Shown: positions 23,523 to 33,724 of the stretch, piece by piece | How positions within the stretch are numbered: position 1 is the first letter of the stretch | Layout of the letters: every line of letters starts with the position of its first letter | Assembly (NCBI RefSeq): GCF_004745805.1 | Contig: NZ_SRLQ01000001.1 | Location: forward strand, 124,001-188,000 | From: Mycolicibacterium sp. CH28 | GTDB lineage: Bacteria > Actinomycetota > Actinomycetes > Mycobacteriales > Mycobacteriaceae | DNA: 64,000 bases | Direction: 5' to 3' | The notes under the pieces: generated by a model | What the model saw: only the letters and a program-made list of their open reading frames with translations | What the model was told of the DNA's origin: nothing | Database searches by the model: none | Position numbers and translations under genes: made by a program

Positions 23523-23533
23523 CGTCGACTCGA

Positions 23534-24445
23534 CTAGACGTACTGCACCTTGCCAATACCCGCCAGCGCCTCGTGGTAGATCTCGTCCGCGTCGAGTCGG
23601 CGAAGATCTTCGGCCAGACACTCGCGGGTTTCGCGCCGCGGCAGCGGCAGCAGCGCTTCCGGGCGATCCGAGCGGCGCAGCGTGGCCGTCACACCCTCCT
23701 GCGGGCGGCTCAACGTCACCGTCTCCGACGCGCGCACCAGCTCGACCTTCAGCTCGCCGACCGCCCGCTGGACCGTGCCGTCGATGCGGCTGGCCAGCCA
23801 GCCGGCCAGCACGTCGAGTGCCGGTTCGTTCTTCAGTCCCGACACCAGTGCCGAGGTCACCGGTTCGTACGGCGGTTGGTCGATGGCCGATGCCAGCAGG
23901 GCGCGCCAATAGGTGATCCGGCTCCAGGCCAGATCGGTGTCGCCGTCGGTGTAGCCCGCGAGCCTGCTCGTGATCGAGGACAGCGGATCTTCCGCGGAGG
24001 TCGCGTCGGTGATCCGGCGAATCGCCAACCGGCCCAGCGGATCCTGTGCCGGGACGGCCGGTGCCACGCCTGGCCACCAGGCCACTACCGGAGTATCGGG
24101 CAGCAGGAACGGCAGCACCACGCTGCTGGCGTGGTTGGACAGCGGCCCCGAGATCCGCAGCACCACCACCTCGCCGGCCCCCGCGTCGCCGCCCACCCGC
24201 AGCTGCCCGTCCAGGCGAGGTTCGGAGGCCAGCCGGTCGTCGGGAACCACCACGATGATTCGGCAGGGATGTTCCCGGCTCGCCGACACCGAGGCCTCGA
24301 TGGCGTCTTCGACCAGGTCCTCGCTGTCGGGGGCCACCACCAGGGTCAGCACCCGGCCCAGCGTGATCGCACCGCCCTCCTCACGAAGCGCGGTGATCTT
24401 CTTGTTGAGCGCGTTGGTCGTCGTGCCCGGCAGGTCGACAATCAT
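23534..24445 (-). CDS. opcA: Glucose-6-phosphate dehydrogenase assembly protein OpcA
   Basis: 303 residues. 'MIVDLPGTTTNALNKKITALREEGGAITLGRVLTLVV' at the N-terminus, 'LPFLLPDTPVVAWWPGVAP' and 'DLAWSRITYWRALLASAID' are typical of the OpcA/G6PD-assembly family in cyanobacteria and actinobacteria. OpcA activates Zwf allosterically, and in cyanobacteria this responds to thioredoxin. It begins 25 nt after zwf, consistent with joint expression in the order tkt-tal-zwf-opcA-pgl. Confidence 0.95.
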   Translation of the reverse strand: MIVDLPGTTTNALNKKITALREEGGAITLGRVLTLVVAPDSEDLVEDAIEASVSASREHPCRIIVVVPDDRLASEPRLDGQLRVGGDAGAGEVVVLRISGPLSNHASSVVLPFLLPDTPVVAWWPGVAPAVPAQDPLGRLAIRRITDATSAEDPLSSITSRLAGYTDGDTDLAWSRITYWRALLASAIDQPPYEPVTSALVSGLKNEPALDVLAGWLASRIDGTVQRAVGELKVELVRASETVTLSRPQEGVTATLRRSDRPEALLPLPRRETRECLAEDLRRLDADEIYHEALAGIGKVQYV

Positions 24446-24470
24446 TATCGGTTCCTCGCACTCGTGCCAA

Positions 24471-26039
24471 TCACGGCCTTCTCCATTCGCGGCCGGATCG
24501 CGTCAGCATCTCGAACGCCGAGTCCGGACCCCAGGTGCCCGACTCGTACGGATCCGGTTTCCCGTGCGCTGCCCAGTAATCCAGCACGGGATCCAGGATC
24601 TCCCAGGACAATTCGACTTCGGCATTGACCGGGAACAGTGAAGGTTCGCCGAGTAGCACGTCGAGGATGAGCCGCTCGTAAGCCTCCGGCGAATCCTCGG
24701 CGAAGGCCGACCCGTAGGAGAAGTCCATGTTGACGTCGCGGACCTCCATCGCGCTGCCCGGCACCTTCGACCCGAACCGCAGCGTGATGCCCTCGTCGGG
24801 CTGGACCCGGATCACCAAGGCATTCTTGCCCAGTTCCTCGGTCATCGTCGCGTCGAACGGCAGGTGCGGTGCCCGCTTGAACACCAGGGCGATCTCGGTG
24901 ACCCGGCGGCCCAACCGCTTCCCGGTGCGCAGGTAGAACGGCACGCCGGCCCACCGCCGGGTATCGACCTCGAGCTGAATCGCGGCGAACGTCTCGGTGG
25001 TGGAGTCCTTGGAGAACCCCTCCTCGTCGAGCAGGCCGACAACCTTCTCCCCGCCCTGCCAGCCCGCCGCGTACTGGCCGCGGGAGGTGCTCAGATCAAG
25101 CGGCTGGGCCAGTGAGGTGGCTGAGAGCACCTTGATCTTCTCGGCCTTGACCTCCCGCGGGTGGAAGCTGACCGGCTCTTCCATCGCGGTCAGCGCCAGC
25201 AGCTGAAGCAGGTGGTTCTGGATCACGTCGCGGGCCGCACCGATGCCGTCGTAGTAGCCGGCCCGTCCCCCCAGCCCGATGTCCTCGGCCATGGTGATCT
25301 GCACGCTGTCCACGTAGTGGCTGTTCCAGATCGGCTCGAAGAGCTCGTTGGCAAAACGCAGCGCGAGGATGTTCTGCACCGTCTCCTTACCGAGGTAGTG
25401 GTCGATGCGGAAGACCGAATCCTCGGGGAAGACGCTGTTGACCACGTGGTTGAGGTCGATCGCGGACTGCAGGTCATGGCCGAACGGCTTCTCGATGACG
25501 ACCCGGCTCCAGCGGCCCTCCTGCTGACGGGCCAGCCCGGACTTCTTGAGCTGCTCGCACACCACGGGGAAGGCCTTGGGCGGAATCGACAGGTAGAACG
25601 CGTGATTGCCGCCGGTGCCACGCTCGACGTCGAGCTTCTCCAGGGTCTCGGCAAGCCGCCCAAACGATGCCTCGTCGTCGAAGGTGCCCTGCACGAACCG
25701 GAATCCCTCGGCCAGCCGGTCCCACACCTCCTGGCGGAACGGCGTGCGGGCGTGCTGGCAGACGGCGTCGTGGACGATGGCGCCGAAGTCCTCGTCCGCC
25801 CAGTCCCGCCGGGCGAACCCGACCAGCGAGAACGACGGCGGCAACAGACCCCGGTTGGCCAGGTCGTAGATCGCCGGCATCAGCTTCTTGCGGGCCAGAT
25901 CGCCGGTCACACCGAAGATCACCACACCACACGGCCCGGCGATTCTCGGCATCCGCTTGTCCCGCTTGTCACGCAGCGGGTTGTGCCAGGTGGGAGGGGC
26001 GGGCTCGAGCACCCCCGGTACCGGCCGGTCCGCGGTCAT
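24471..26039 (-). CDS. zwf: Glucose-6-phosphate 1-dehydrogenase
   Basis: 522 residues. NADP-binding '[23 protein letters not shown]' (about 38-60), '[14 protein letters not shown]' and the catalytic '[20 protein letters not shown]' are present. It oxidises glucose-6-phosphate to the lactone and opens the pentose phosphate pathway. The ATG at 26039 overlaps the tal stop (ATGA); a longer frame to 26090 would enter tal and is rejected. It resembles M. tuberculosis zwf2, which has the same neighbours. Confidence 0.97.
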   Translation of the reverse strand: MTADRPVPGVLEPAPPTWHNPLRDKRDKRMPRIAGPCGVVIFGVTGDLARKKLMPAIYDLANRGLLPPSFSLVGFARRDWADEDFGAIVHDAVCQHARTPFRQEVWDRLAEGFRFVQGTFDDEASFGRLAETLEKLDVERGTGGNHAFYLSIPPKAFPVVCEQLKKSGLARQQEGRWSRVVIEKPFGHDLQSAIDLNHVVNSVFPEDSVFRIDHYLGKETVQNILALRFANELFEPIWNSHYVDSVQITMAEDIGLGGRAGYYDGIGAARDVIQNHLLQLLALTAMEEPVSFHPREVKAEKIKVLSATSLAQPLDLSTSRGQYAAGWQGGEKVVGLLDEEGFSKDSTTETFAAIQLEVDTRRWAGVPFYLRTGKRLGRRVTEIALVFKRAPHLPFDATMTEELGKNALVIRVQPDEGITLRFGSKVPGSAMEVRDVNMDFSYGSAFAEDSPEAYERLILDVLLGEPSLFPVNAEVELSWEILDPVLDYWAAHGKPDPYESGTWGPDSAFEMLTRSGREWRRP

Positions 26040-27154
26040 TTGGCCGCGGCGTCGAGCTGACCCTGAGTTGCGTCGAGGAGTTCTTGCCACGACTTCTCGA
26101 ACTTGTCCACGCCCTCGTCCTCCAGGACAACGAACACGTCGCTCAGGTCGATGCCGACTCCCGTGAGCTTGTCGAACACCTCCTGGGCTGCCGCGGCGGT
26201 GCCGGTGATCGTGTCGCCGGTGACCACACCGTGGTCGGCGACCGCGTCAATCGTCTTCTCCGGCATGGTGTTCACCGTGTTCGGGGCGACCAGCTCGGTG
26301 ACATACAGGGTGTCCGAGTAGTCCGGATTCTTGACCCCGGTGGATGCCCACAGCGGCCGTTGCACCCGTGCGCCGGCGTCGGTCAGCGCAGCGAAGCGGT
26401 CACCGTCGACGAACACCTCTTCGTATGCGGCATAGGCCAGTCGCGCGTTGGCCACCCCGGCTTGCCCACGCAGCGCCAGGGCCTCTTCGGACCCGATCTC
26501 CTCGAGCCGCTTGTCGATCTCGGTGTCCACCCGGGACACGAAAAACGAAGCGACCGAGTGGATCTTGGACAGATCATGGCCAGCCTGCTTGGCTGCCTCC
26601 AGCCCAGCCAGGTAGGCGTCCATCACCGCCCGATGGCGCTCGACCGAGAAGATCAGCGTGACGTTGACCGAGATGCCCTCGGCCAGCACCGCGGTGATCG
26701 CGGGCAGGCCGGCTTTGGTGGCGGGGATCTTGATCAGCAGGTTCGGCCGGTCGACGATCTTCCACAGCTCGATGGCCTGCAGGACGGTCTTGTCGGTGTC
26801 GTGAGCCAGTCTCGGATCGACCTCGATGGATACCCGCCCGTCGACGCCATCGGAGGCCTCCCACTGCGGTCGCAGAACGTCGCAGGCCTCCCGGACGTCG
26901 TCGGTGGTGACGGTGCGGATGGTGGCGTCGACATCGGCGCCACGCTCGGCCAGCTCGGAAACCTGTGCGTCGTAAGCATCGCCGTGCGACAGCGCGGCCT
27001 GGAAGATCGACGGGTTGGTGGTGACACCCACGATGCTCTTGGTGTCGATCAGCTCCTGCAGGTTGCCGGTCCGCAGCCGGGTTCGGGACAGGTCGTCGAG
27101 CCAAATAGACACACCGGCGGCGGACAGCGCCGCGAGGTTGGGATTCTGCGCCAT
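26036..27154 (-). CDS. tal: Transaldolase
   Basis: 372 residues, the long actinobacterial transaldolase class. '[15 protein letters not shown]' and the Schiff-base segment '[38 protein letters not shown]' are intact. It transfers a dihydroxyacetone unit between sugar phosphates. The start at 27154 has GAGAGG upstream and matches homologues ([10 protein letters not shown]); the extra 74 codons upstream are Arg/Ser/Pro shadow sequence from tkt. 34 bp from tkt. Confidence 0.97.
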   Translation of the reverse strand: MAQNPNLAALSAAGVSIWLDDLSRTRLRTGNLQELIDTKSIVGVTTNPSIFQAALSHGDAYDAQVSELAERGADVDATIRTVTTDDVREACDVLRPQWEASDGVDGRVSIEVDPRLAHDTDKTVLQAIELWKIVDRPNLLIKIPATKAGLPAITAVLAEGISVNVTLIFSVERHRAVMDAYLAGLEAAKQAGHDLSKIHSVASFFVSRVDTEIDKRLEEIGSEEALALRGQAGVANARLAYAAYEEVFVDGDRFAALTDAGARVQRPLWASTGVKNPDYSDTLYVTELVAPNTVNTMPEKTIDAVADHGVVTGDTITGTAAAAQEVFDKLTGVGIDLSDVFVVLEDEGVDKFEKSWQELLDATQGQLDAAAK

Positions 27155-27188
27155 AACGGTTGCCTCTCTTCTTCTTGGTCTTGTGGGG

Positions 27189-29282
27189 TCAGTTGTCGAT
27201 TGCGCGTTCCGCGGCGGCGGCGACCGCCTCGGCGGTGAAGCCGAACTCGCGGAACAGGGTCTTGTCGTCGGCGGATTCGCCGTAGTGCTCGATGGAGACG
27301 ATCTCCCCGGTGTCACCGACGAACTTGTACCAGCTCTGGGCCACACCGGCTTCCACCGCGACCCGCGCGGACACATCGGGCGGCAACACGCTGTCCCGGT
27401 ACTCCTTCGGCTGCGACTCGAACCATTCGACGCACGGCATCGACACCACGTAGGCGTTGATGTCCTTGTCGGCCAACAGCTTCTTCGCCTCGACCGCCAA
27501 TTGCAGCTCCGACCCGGTGGCGATGATGATCACGTCGGCATCGTCGGCCGGGCTGCCACCACCGAGCACATAGCCACCCTTGGCCACGCCCTCGGAGCTG
27601 GTGCCTTCCAGCACAGGAATGCCCTGCCGGGTCAGAATGAAACCGACCGGGCCGCTTCCGTTGCCCCGGGCGATGATGCTGCGCCAGGCGTAGGCGGTCT
27701 CGTTCGGATCACCCGGACGCACCACGGAGAGCCGGGGGATCGCGCGCAGCGCCGCCAGGTGCTCGATCGGCTGGTGGGTGGGGCCGTCCTCACCCAGGCC
27801 GATGGAGTCGTGGGTCCAGATGTAGATGGTGTCGATGTCCATCAGCGCGGCCAGGCGGACCGCCGGGCGCATGTAGTCGGAGAACTGCATGAACGTGCCG
27901 CCGAACGCGCGGGTCGGTCCGTGCAGCACGATGCCCGACAGGATCGAGCCCATCGCGTGCTCGCGGATGCCGAAGTGCAACACTCGGCCGTACCAGTCGG
28001 CGGTGTAGTCCTCCGTCGAGATAGACGGTGGCCCAAACGATTTCACGCCATTGATGGTGGTGTTGTTACTGCCGGCCAGGTCTGCCGAACCACCCCACAA
28101 CTCGGGCAGCTTGGGGGCGACGTCGTTGAGCACTTTGCCGAACGCGGCTCGGGTGGCCAGTGGCTTGGAGCCGGGCTCCCAATAGGTGATGTCGGCGTCC
28201 CAACCCTCCGGCAGCTCCTGGGCCAACAGCCGGTCCAGCAGTGCCTTGCGCTCGGGCTCCCGCTGGGCCCAGGCGTCGAAATCGCCCTGCCATTTCTCGT
28301 GCGCTTCCCGGCCCCGGTCGACGAGCTTGCGGGTGTGCTCGATCACCTCGGGGCGCACCTCGAACGACTTCTCCGGATCGAAGCCCAGCACCTTCTTGGT
28401 CGCCGCGACCTCGTCGGCGCCCAGCGCCGAGCCGTGCACCCCGCCGGTGTTCATCTTGGTGGGGGCCGGGTAGCCGATGATCGTGCGGACTGCGATGAAC
28501 GACGGCTTGTCGGTGACCTTCTTGGCTTCCTCGATGGCCCGTTCGATACCGACGACGTTCTCGCCGCCCTCGACGACCTGCACATGCCAGCCATAGGCCT
28601 CGTAGCGTGCCGGGGTGTTCTCGGTGAGCGCGATGTTGGTGTTGTGCTCGATCGAGATCTCGTTGTTGTCCCAGAAGACGATGAGGTTGCCCAGCTGCTG
28701 GGTGCCGGCCAGCGACGATGCCTCGCTGGTCACACCCTCTTCGATGTCCCCATCGGAGGCGATCACGTAGATGTGGTGGTCGAACGGGCTGGTGCCCGCG
28801 GGGGCGTCAGGGTCGAACAGTCCGCGCTCGTAGCGTGCCGCCATCGCCATCCCGACCGCCGAGGCCAGGCCCTGGCCCAGCGGGCCGGTGGTGATCTCCA
28901 CGCCCTTGGTGTGGCGGAACTCCGGGTGACCGGGGGTCTTGGAGCCCCAGGTGCGCAGCGATTCGATGTCGGCGAGCTCCAGGCCGAAACCGCCGAGGTA
29001 GAGCTGTAGGTACAGGGTCAGGCTGCTGTGCCCGCAGGACAGGACGAACCGGTCGCGACCCAGCCAGTGGGTGTCGCTCGGGTCGTGGCGCATCTCGCGC
29101 TGGAACAGCGTGTAAGCCAGGGGAGCCAGGCTCATCGCGGTACCGGGGTGTCCGTTACCGACCTTCTGCACCGCATCGGCGGCCAGGACCCGGACCGTGT
29201 CGACGGCCAGTGAGTCGACCTCCGTCCAGTCCTCGGGGTGGTGCGGCTGGGTCAGCGCGGCGATCTCTTCGACAGTGGTCAC
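27189..29282 (-). CDS. tkt: Transketolase
   Basis: 697 residues. Thiamine diphosphate site '[33 protein letters not shown]', N-terminal '[22 protein letters not shown]', the pyrimidine-domain '[16 protein letters not shown]' with the catalytic Glu and '[20 protein letters not shown]' are all seen. It moves two-carbon units in the non-oxidative pentose phosphate pathway. It is first gene of the tkt-tal-zwf-opcA-pgl operon. The 249-bp space to divergent ctaB holds a possible -10 (TAGGGT, minus strand, 29343-29338). Confidence 0.97.
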   Translation of the reverse strand: MTTVEEIAALTQPHHPEDWTEVDSLAVDTVRVLAADAVQKVGNGHPGTAMSLAPLAYTLFQREMRHDPSDTHWLGRDRFVLSCGHSSLTLYLQLYLGGFGLELADIESLRTWGSKTPGHPEFRHTKGVEITTGPLGQGLASAVGMAMAARYERGLFDPDAPAGTSPFDHHIYVIASDGDIEEGVTSEASSLAGTQQLGNLIVFWDNNEISIEHNTNIALTENTPARYEAYGWHVQVVEGGENVVGIERAIEEAKKVTDKPSFIAVRTIIGYPAPTKMNTGGVHGSALGADEVAATKKVLGFDPEKSFEVRPEVIEHTRKLVDRGREAHEKWQGDFDAWAQREPERKALLDRLLAQELPEGWDADITYWEPGSKPLATRAAFGKVLNDVAPKLPELWGGSADLAGSNNTTINGVKSFGPPSISTEDYTADWYGRVLHFGIREHAMGSILSGIVLHGPTRAFGGTFMQFSDYMRPAVRLAALMDIDTIYIWTHDSIGLGEDGPTHQPIEHLAALRAIPRLSVVRPGDPNETAYAWRSIIARGNGSGPVGFILTRQGIPVLEGTSSEGVAKGGYVLGGGSPADDADVIIIATGSELQLAVEAKKLLADKDINAYVVSMPCVEWFESQPKEYRDSVLPPDVSARVAVEAGVAQSWYKFVGDTGEIVSIEHYGESADDKTLFREFGFTAEAVAAAAERAIDN

Positions 29283-29531
29283 TAAAACTCGCTCCTGGCA
29301 TCGTCAGGTTGGCTGGCAAGCTGGGGTGGTCCTCTTCACCCTAGTGCCGGTGGGTCCCTTGCTGCATAGTGCTGCTACCAGCGTTACCCGCGGGTGAAGC
29401 TCTACACCCCAGACTGTGTCATCACGATGTAATCGCCGTGAATCGACCCTTCAGTGCGGACAGTCGAGCGGGGCCGTCTACCATCCTCTGTAGTAGATCG
29501 TCGGCATAGCCGTGTGTCAGGAGTCGGTTGC

Positions 29532-30461
29532 GTGAGAGTTCGCGAAGTGCACCTCGTTGACGGGGCGCCGGTTCGATTCCGCGACAGGCTCCTCGGATAC
29601 TTCGCTCTGACCAAGCCCAGGGTCATCGAGCTGCTGCTCGTCACCACCATCCCGGCGATGCTGCTGGCCGACCGCGGTACCGCCAACCTGGTGTTGATCC
29701 TCAACACCCTGTTCGGCGGGCTGCTGGCCGCCGCGGGCGCCAACACCCTGAACTGCGTGGCCGACGCCGACATCGACAAGAAGATGAAGCGCACCGAGCG
29801 TCGCCCGCTGGCCAGAGCCACGGTGCCACGTAGCCACGCGCTGGTGTTCGGGCTCGCGCTGTCGGTCGCGTCGTTCTTCTGGCTGTGGTGGACGACGAAC
29901 ATGTTGTCGGCCCACCTGGCCGGTGCCACGATCGCCTTCTACGTGCTGGTCTACACCCTGCTGCTCAAGCGCCGCACCTCGCAGAACGTGGTCTGGGGCG
30001 GCGCGGCCGGCTGCATGCCGGTGATGATCGGTTGGTCGGCGGTGACCGACACGGTCGGCTGGCAGGCGCTGGTGATGTTCGCCATCATCTTCTTCTGGAC
30101 CCCGCCCCACACCTGGGCGCTGGCCATGAAGTACAAGGACGACTACGCCGCCGCGGGTGTGCCGATGCTGCCCGTGGTCGCCACCGAGCAGCAGGTCACC
30201 AAGCAGATCCTGATCTACACCTGGCTGACCGTGCTGGCCACGTTGGCGCTGGTGCCCGCGGCCGGCTGGTTGTATGCCTCGGTGGCCACGCTAGCCGGGA
30301 TCTGGTTCCTGATCATGGCCCACCAGCTGCACGCCGGTGTGCGTCGCGGCAACCCCGTCAAGCCGCTGAAGCTGTTCCTGCAGTCGAACAACTACCTGGC
30401 TCTGGTGTTCGTCGCGCTGGCCGTCGACTCGGTGTTGGGCCTGCCCACCCTGTTCGGCTGA
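29532..30461 (+). CDS. ctaB: Protoheme IX farnesyltransferase (heme O synthase)
   Basis: 309 residues with about eight or nine membrane helices. The two polyprenyl-diphosphate motifs are '[24 protein letters not shown]' and '[18 protein letters not shown]'. UbiA superfamily; it adds a farnesyl group to heme b, the first step to heme A for cytochrome aa3 oxidase. The GTG at 29532 ([13 protein letters not shown]) is chosen over an in-frame start at 29454, whose added residues are Arg/Val-rich and unlike family N-termini. The partner gene ctaA is 2.3 kb downstream on the other strand. Confidence 0.95.
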   Translation: MRVREVHLVDGAPVRFRDRLLGYFALTKPRVIELLLVTTIPAMLLADRGTANLVLILNTLFGGLLAAAGANTLNCVADADIDKKMKRTERRPLARATVPRSHALVFGLALSVASFFWLWWTTNMLSAHLAGATIAFYVLVYTLLLKRRTSQNVVWGGAAGCMPVMIGWSAVTDTVGWQALVMFAIIFFWTPPHTWALAMKYKDDYAAAGVPMLPVVATEQQVTKQILIYTWLTVLATLALVPAAGWLYASVATLAGIWFLIMAHQLHAGVRRGNPVKPLKLFLQSNNYLALVFVALAVDSVLGLPTLFG

Positions 30462-30580
30462 CCAACGGCAATTTAGGGACTTTTCGAACCCGACCGAGTG
30501 ACCTGGGACCCTGTCCCCGGCTGACGCCGTGCGGCGACGATGACTTCGAACGGATTCATCGATCCCGGGGGAGTTGCGCG

Positions 30581-30820
30581 ATGGCCAGAGCCGGCGCGGT
30601 ATCACTGACCGACCAGGACGTCGACGGCATCACTGTCGATTTCCTGCACTCCCAGTACGTGGAGGACACCTACGGCGGCTGGTCCCTGGACCGGCGGCTG
30701 GAATCCTTCCTGCGCCGCAGCGGCCTGGGGCGCGTCGCCGACGACGGTGACCTGCACGAGCTGCTGCTGCGCCGGGTGATGGGCTACCTCAAGGCCCTCA
30801 AAGCCGGCGCCCGAGCCTGA
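30581..30820 (+). CDS. Small conserved-looking protein of unknown function
   Basis: 79 residues. The ATG at 30581 has GGGGGAG 7 nt upstream. The product is soluble and charged with an aromatic core 'FLHSQYVEDTYGGWSLDRRLESFLRRSGL' and a Leu/Arg-rich C-terminal helix 'ELLLRRVMGYLKALKAG'. No domain recognised. The upstream 118 bp contains two GGGAC half-sites (30476-30484 and around 30509) that recall the hypoxia regulator DosR box without matching it fully. It ends 3 bp from the convergent qor gene. Confidence 0.6.
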   Translation: MARAGAVSLTDQDVDGITVDFLHSQYVEDTYGGWSLDRRLESFLRRSGLGRVADDGDLHELLLRRVMGYLKALKAGARA

Positions 30821-30823
30821 CTG

Positions 30824-31798
30824 TCAGGGCACCAGCACGATCGACCCGGTGGTCTTGCGGCCCTGCAGATCGCGGTGCGCCTGGGCTGCCTCGGCCAGCG
30901 GATAGCGGCCACCAACCGTGATCATGATTGATCCGTCCGCGATCGCGTCCAGCAATTCACCTGCTCGCCATGCGAATTCGTCGGGTGTGCGGGTGAAGTG
31001 CCCCAGGTTGGGCCGGGTTAGGTAGACCGACCCGGCGGCGTTGAGTCGCTGCGGGTCGACAGGCGGAACCGGCCCGCTCGAGGCGCCGAACAGCGCCAGC
31101 GTGCCTCGGATCGCCAGGCTGGCCAGACTGGCATCGAAGGTGGTCTTGCCGACCCCGTCGTAGGCCGCGGCGACGCCATGGCCGTTGGTCAGGTCGCGGA
31201 TCTTGGTCGCGAACTCACCGGCGTCCTCGGGATAGTCGAGCACCTCGATCGCGCCGGCCTGCCGGGAGAGCTTGGCCTTCTCCGGGTTTGAGGCGGTGGT
31301 GATCACCCGCGCGCCCAGGCTGGTCGCCCACTGGGTCAAGATGAGCCCAACCCCGCCTGCGCCGGCATGGACGAGGACGAAGTCGCGGGCCTGCACCGCA
31401 TACACCGACTTGATCAGGTAGTGCGCAGTCATCCCCTTGAGCAGCGCCGATGCGACCGCGTCGGCTTGTACCCCGTCGGGCACATACGCGACGAAATCAG
31501 CTGGTGCGGTGCAGAATTCGGCGTATGCACCAACGGCGTTCGCGGTGACCACCCGGTCGCCGGCTTTGATCGCGGCTACGTCGTCGCCGACGGCGGCGAC
31601 CGTGCCGCAGACCTCGGTGCCCAGCACGAAGGGCAGCTCTCGTGGGTAGAGGCCGGAGCGGAAATAGGTGTCGATGTAGTTGACGCCGATCGCGTCCGCC
31701 TGGATCAGGACCTCCCCGGCACCGGGAGTGGGTTTCGGCTTCTCAACGAAGTTCAGTACCTCGGGACCGCCCGTCTCGGCGACTTCGATTGCGTGCAT
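30824..31798 (-). CDS. qor: NADPH:quinone oxidoreductase
   Basis: 324 residues. Medium-chain dehydrogenase without zinc ligands: 'AIGVNYIDTYFRSGLYPRELPFVLGTEVCGTV', 'LVHAGAGGVGLILTQWATSLGARVITTASNPEK' (NADPH loop) and 'HGVAAAYDGVGKTTFDASL'. It reduces quinones with NADPH. The ATG at 31798 is the family start; the frame upstream (to 32605) is antisense shadow of the ATP-grasp gene. Same place as Rv1454c in M. tuberculosis. Only 18 bp separate its start from the divergent gene. Confidence 0.93.
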   Translation of the reverse strand: MHAIEVAETGGPEVLNFVEKPKPTPGAGEVLIQADAIGVNYIDTYFRSGLYPRELPFVLGTEVCGTVAAVGDDVAAIKAGDRVVTANAVGAYAEFCTAPADFVAYVPDGVQADAVASALLKGMTAHYLIKSVYAVQARDFVLVHAGAGGVGLILTQWATSLGARVITTASNPEKAKLSRQAGAIEVLDYPEDAGEFATKIRDLTNGHGVAAAYDGVGKTTFDASLASLAIRGTLALFGASSGPVPPVDPQRLNAAGSVYLTRPNLGHFTRTPDEFAWRAGELLDAIADGSIMITVGGRYPLAEAAQAHRDLQGRKTTGSIVLVP

Positions 31799-31816
31799 GT
31801 CACTATCATCCCCGCT

Positions 31817-32767
31817 GTGAAGTCTCTTCCGAAGCTGGCCCGGCCCGACGTCTTCCACCCGCACATCGTGCTGGCCGGATGCCCACAGTTGGCCGCCGGC
31901 GACGGTGACGACGACGGCCTCGTCGAGGCGCTGCGACACCGCGGGCTGCACGCCCGCTGGATGTCGTGGGACGACCCGCAGACCGAGACCGCCGACCTGG
32001 TGATCCTGCGCGCCACATGGGACTACACCGAGCGGCGCGAGGAGTTTCTGGCCTGGACCACCCGGGTGCGCAACTTGCTCAACGCCCCGGCTGTGGTGGC
32101 GTGGAACAGCGACAAGCATTACCTGGACGACCTGGCCGCCGCGGGGGTGCCGACCCTGCCGTCGTCGTTCCTCGCCCCCGGCGAGGAGGTGCGGCTGCCC
32201 GAGGGCGAGGTGGTGGTCAAGCCGGCGATCGGGGCCGGCTCGATCGGCACCCGGCGTTTCACCGATCACGCCGCGGCCCGCGCGCACGCGGCGGCGTTGC
32301 AGGCCGACGGGCGCACCGCGCTGGTGCAGCCCTACGACGCCCGGGTTGAGGGCGGCGAAACCGCGCTGGTGTTCCTTGCCGGCCAGCAGTCGCACGCCTT
32401 CACCAAGGGGCCGATGCTGCCGCCGGAAGGTGAATTGCCTGCGCTCGACGAATCGGGCACCTTCGCCGCTGAAGCGCTGAGGTCCGCTGATCCCGACTTC
32501 GCGATGTGGGATGTCGGGTACGCCGTGCTCGACGCCGCCTGCGGGCACCTGGGCATCGGTACCGACGAATTGCTGTACGCCCGGGTCGACCTCATCGGTG
32601 ACCATGCCGACCCGCTGCTGCTCGAACTCGAACTGATCGAGCCATCACTGGGTTGGCGGCAGCTCGACGAGACCGCCCGCGAACTCCGGCAGCGGGCGTT
32701 CGCGCTCGGAGTTGAGTCAGCGTGCGAGCGGCTTGGGCTCGGTCCGCTGTCGCATCGACGCCCATAG
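31817..32767 (+). CDS. ATP-grasp domain protein
   Basis: 316 residues. 'VVVKPAIGAGSIGTRRF' is the ATP-grasp Lys/Gly-rich loop, 'RTALVQPYDARVEGGETALVFLAGQQSHAFTKGPM' the central strand pair, and 'LLELELIEPSLGW' the Mg2+-binding C-terminal E-x-x-E-P element. ATP-grasp enzymes join a carboxylate to an amine or thiol through an acyl-phosphate. The substrate is not evident; glutathione-synthase-like and peptide-ligase roles are both possible. GTG start at 31817. Divergent from qor; 3' end overlaps ctaA by 51 bp. Confidence 0.8.
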   Translation: MKSLPKLARPDVFHPHIVLAGCPQLAAGDGDDDGLVEALRHRGLHARWMSWDDPQTETADLVILRATWDYTERREEFLAWTTRVRNLLNAPAVVAWNSDKHYLDDLAAAGVPTLPSSFLAPGEEVRLPEGEVVVKPAIGAGSIGTRRFTDHAAARAHAAALQADGRTALVQPYDARVEGGETALVFLAGQQSHAFTKGPMLPPEGELPALDESGTFAAEALRSADPDFAMWDVGYAVLDAACGHLGIGTDELLYARVDLIGDHADPLLLELELIEPSLGWRQLDETARELRQRAFALGVESACERLGLGPLSHRRP

Positions 32768-33673
32768 CGCGGCGGTGGCCGCGGTGCAGGCCGCGGCTCC
32801 CGCGACGTGCACCGCCACCAGGGCGGCAGGCACACCGGTGAAGAACTGCACCGCGCCCACGATGCCCTGTGCCACCACCAGCGCGACCAGGATCGCCAGC
32901 CGGCGCATGATCAGCCGCGGCGCGAACACCGCCTGCAACCCGGCAGCCAGGCCCACCAGCAGGGCGAGGTAGGCGATCAGCAGGGTGGAATGCATGTGCA
33001 CCAAGGTGAGGATCTCCACCTCGAGTCGCGGCACCGTGCGCTGCGGGCTCTTGTCGCCGGCATGCGGGCCGGCGCCGGTCACCAGTGTCCCGGTGACCAG
33101 GGTGGCGGCCAGCGTCAGCGCGCTGAGCAGGGTCAGGTGCCGCAGCGGTTTGGGCACCAGGGCAGTGGGAATGCCGTCATCGGGCTCGCCGACCTTGACG
33201 TAGAGCAGGGTGGCCAGCCAGACCATCGCCATCGAGGTCACTAGGTGGATCGCGACGGTCCACCAGGCCAGCCCGGCCAGCACCGTGATACCGCCGATCA
33301 CGGCCTGCAGCACGGTTGAGGCCGGCATCAGCCAGGCGTAGACGAGCACCTCGCGCCGCCGCCGGGCCCGGGTCACCGCCAGCACCGCCAGGATCGCGGT
33401 GATGACCACCAGGAAGGTGATCATCCGGTTGCCGAACTCCACCGCCTGGTGGATGCCGGGGACCTCGGAGTGCGGCACCGGGACGAAGCTGCCCGGGAAG
33501 CACTGTGGCCAGGTGGGGCAGCCCAGACCGGAGGCCGTCACCCGCACGATGGCGCCGGTGACCGCGATGCCGCCCTGGGTGAGGATGACCGCCGCCGCGA
33601 TGATGCGCTGGGTGCGCAGGTTCGGCAGTGGCAGTAAGTCCACCAGCCGCAGGAAAATCCGTCCGACGGGCAC
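32717..33673 (-). CDS. ctaA: Heme A synthase
   Basis: 318 residues with eight membrane helices in two four-helix halves. 'TASGLGCPTWPQCFPGSFVPVP' carries the conserved loop cysteine pair, and heme-ligand His residues are in 'GIHQAVEFGNRMITF', 'IHLVTSMAMVW', 'HMHSTLLIAYLA' and 'VAVHVAGAAACT'. It oxidises the C8 methyl of heme O to formyl, giving heme A. It lies downstream of the ABC transporter genes but is separated from them by 51 bp that contain a strong palindrome, so it may have its own control. Confidence 0.94.
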   Translation of the reverse strand: MPVGRIFLRLVDLLPLPNLRTQRIIAAAVILTQGGIAVTGAIVRVTASGLGCPTWPQCFPGSFVPVPHSEVPGIHQAVEFGNRMITFLVVITAILAVLAVTRARRRREVLVYAWLMPASTVLQAVIGGITVLAGLAWWTVAIHLVTSMAMVWLATLLYVKVGEPDDGIPTALVPKPLRHLTLLSALTLAATLVTGTLVTGAGPHAGDKSPQRTVPRLEVEILTLVHMHSTLLIAYLALLVGLAAGLQAVFAPRLIMRRLAILVALVVAQGIVGAVQFFTGVPAALVAVHVAGAAACTAATAALWASMRQRTEPKPLAR

Positions 33674-33683
33674 GGGCCGATCG

Positions 33684-33702
33684 TAGTTGACGGTTAACTA
33701 CA
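33684..33702. promoter_or_regulatory. Palindrome upstream of ctaA
   Basis: GTAGTTGACGGTTAACTAC is a 19-bp inverted repeat with 8 of 9 pairs matching, ending 11 bp before the ctaA start codon on the minus strand. A second small hairpin (CCCC-N6-GGGG, 33704-33717) lies between it and the ABC permease stop. The arrangement fits an operator for a dimeric regulator or an RNA stem near the ribosome site. The regulator is unknown. Confidence 0.5.
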
Positions 33703-33724
33703 CCCCGTAGTAGGGGACCGTAGT

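Noticed and set aside
27015..29009. 664-codon plus-strand ORF opposite tkt
   Set aside because: Shadow of transketolase; the real gene has all TPP motifs.
30509..30522. Full DosR box
   Set aside because: GGGAC and GTCCC are separated by three rather than four bases; kept only as a weak observation.
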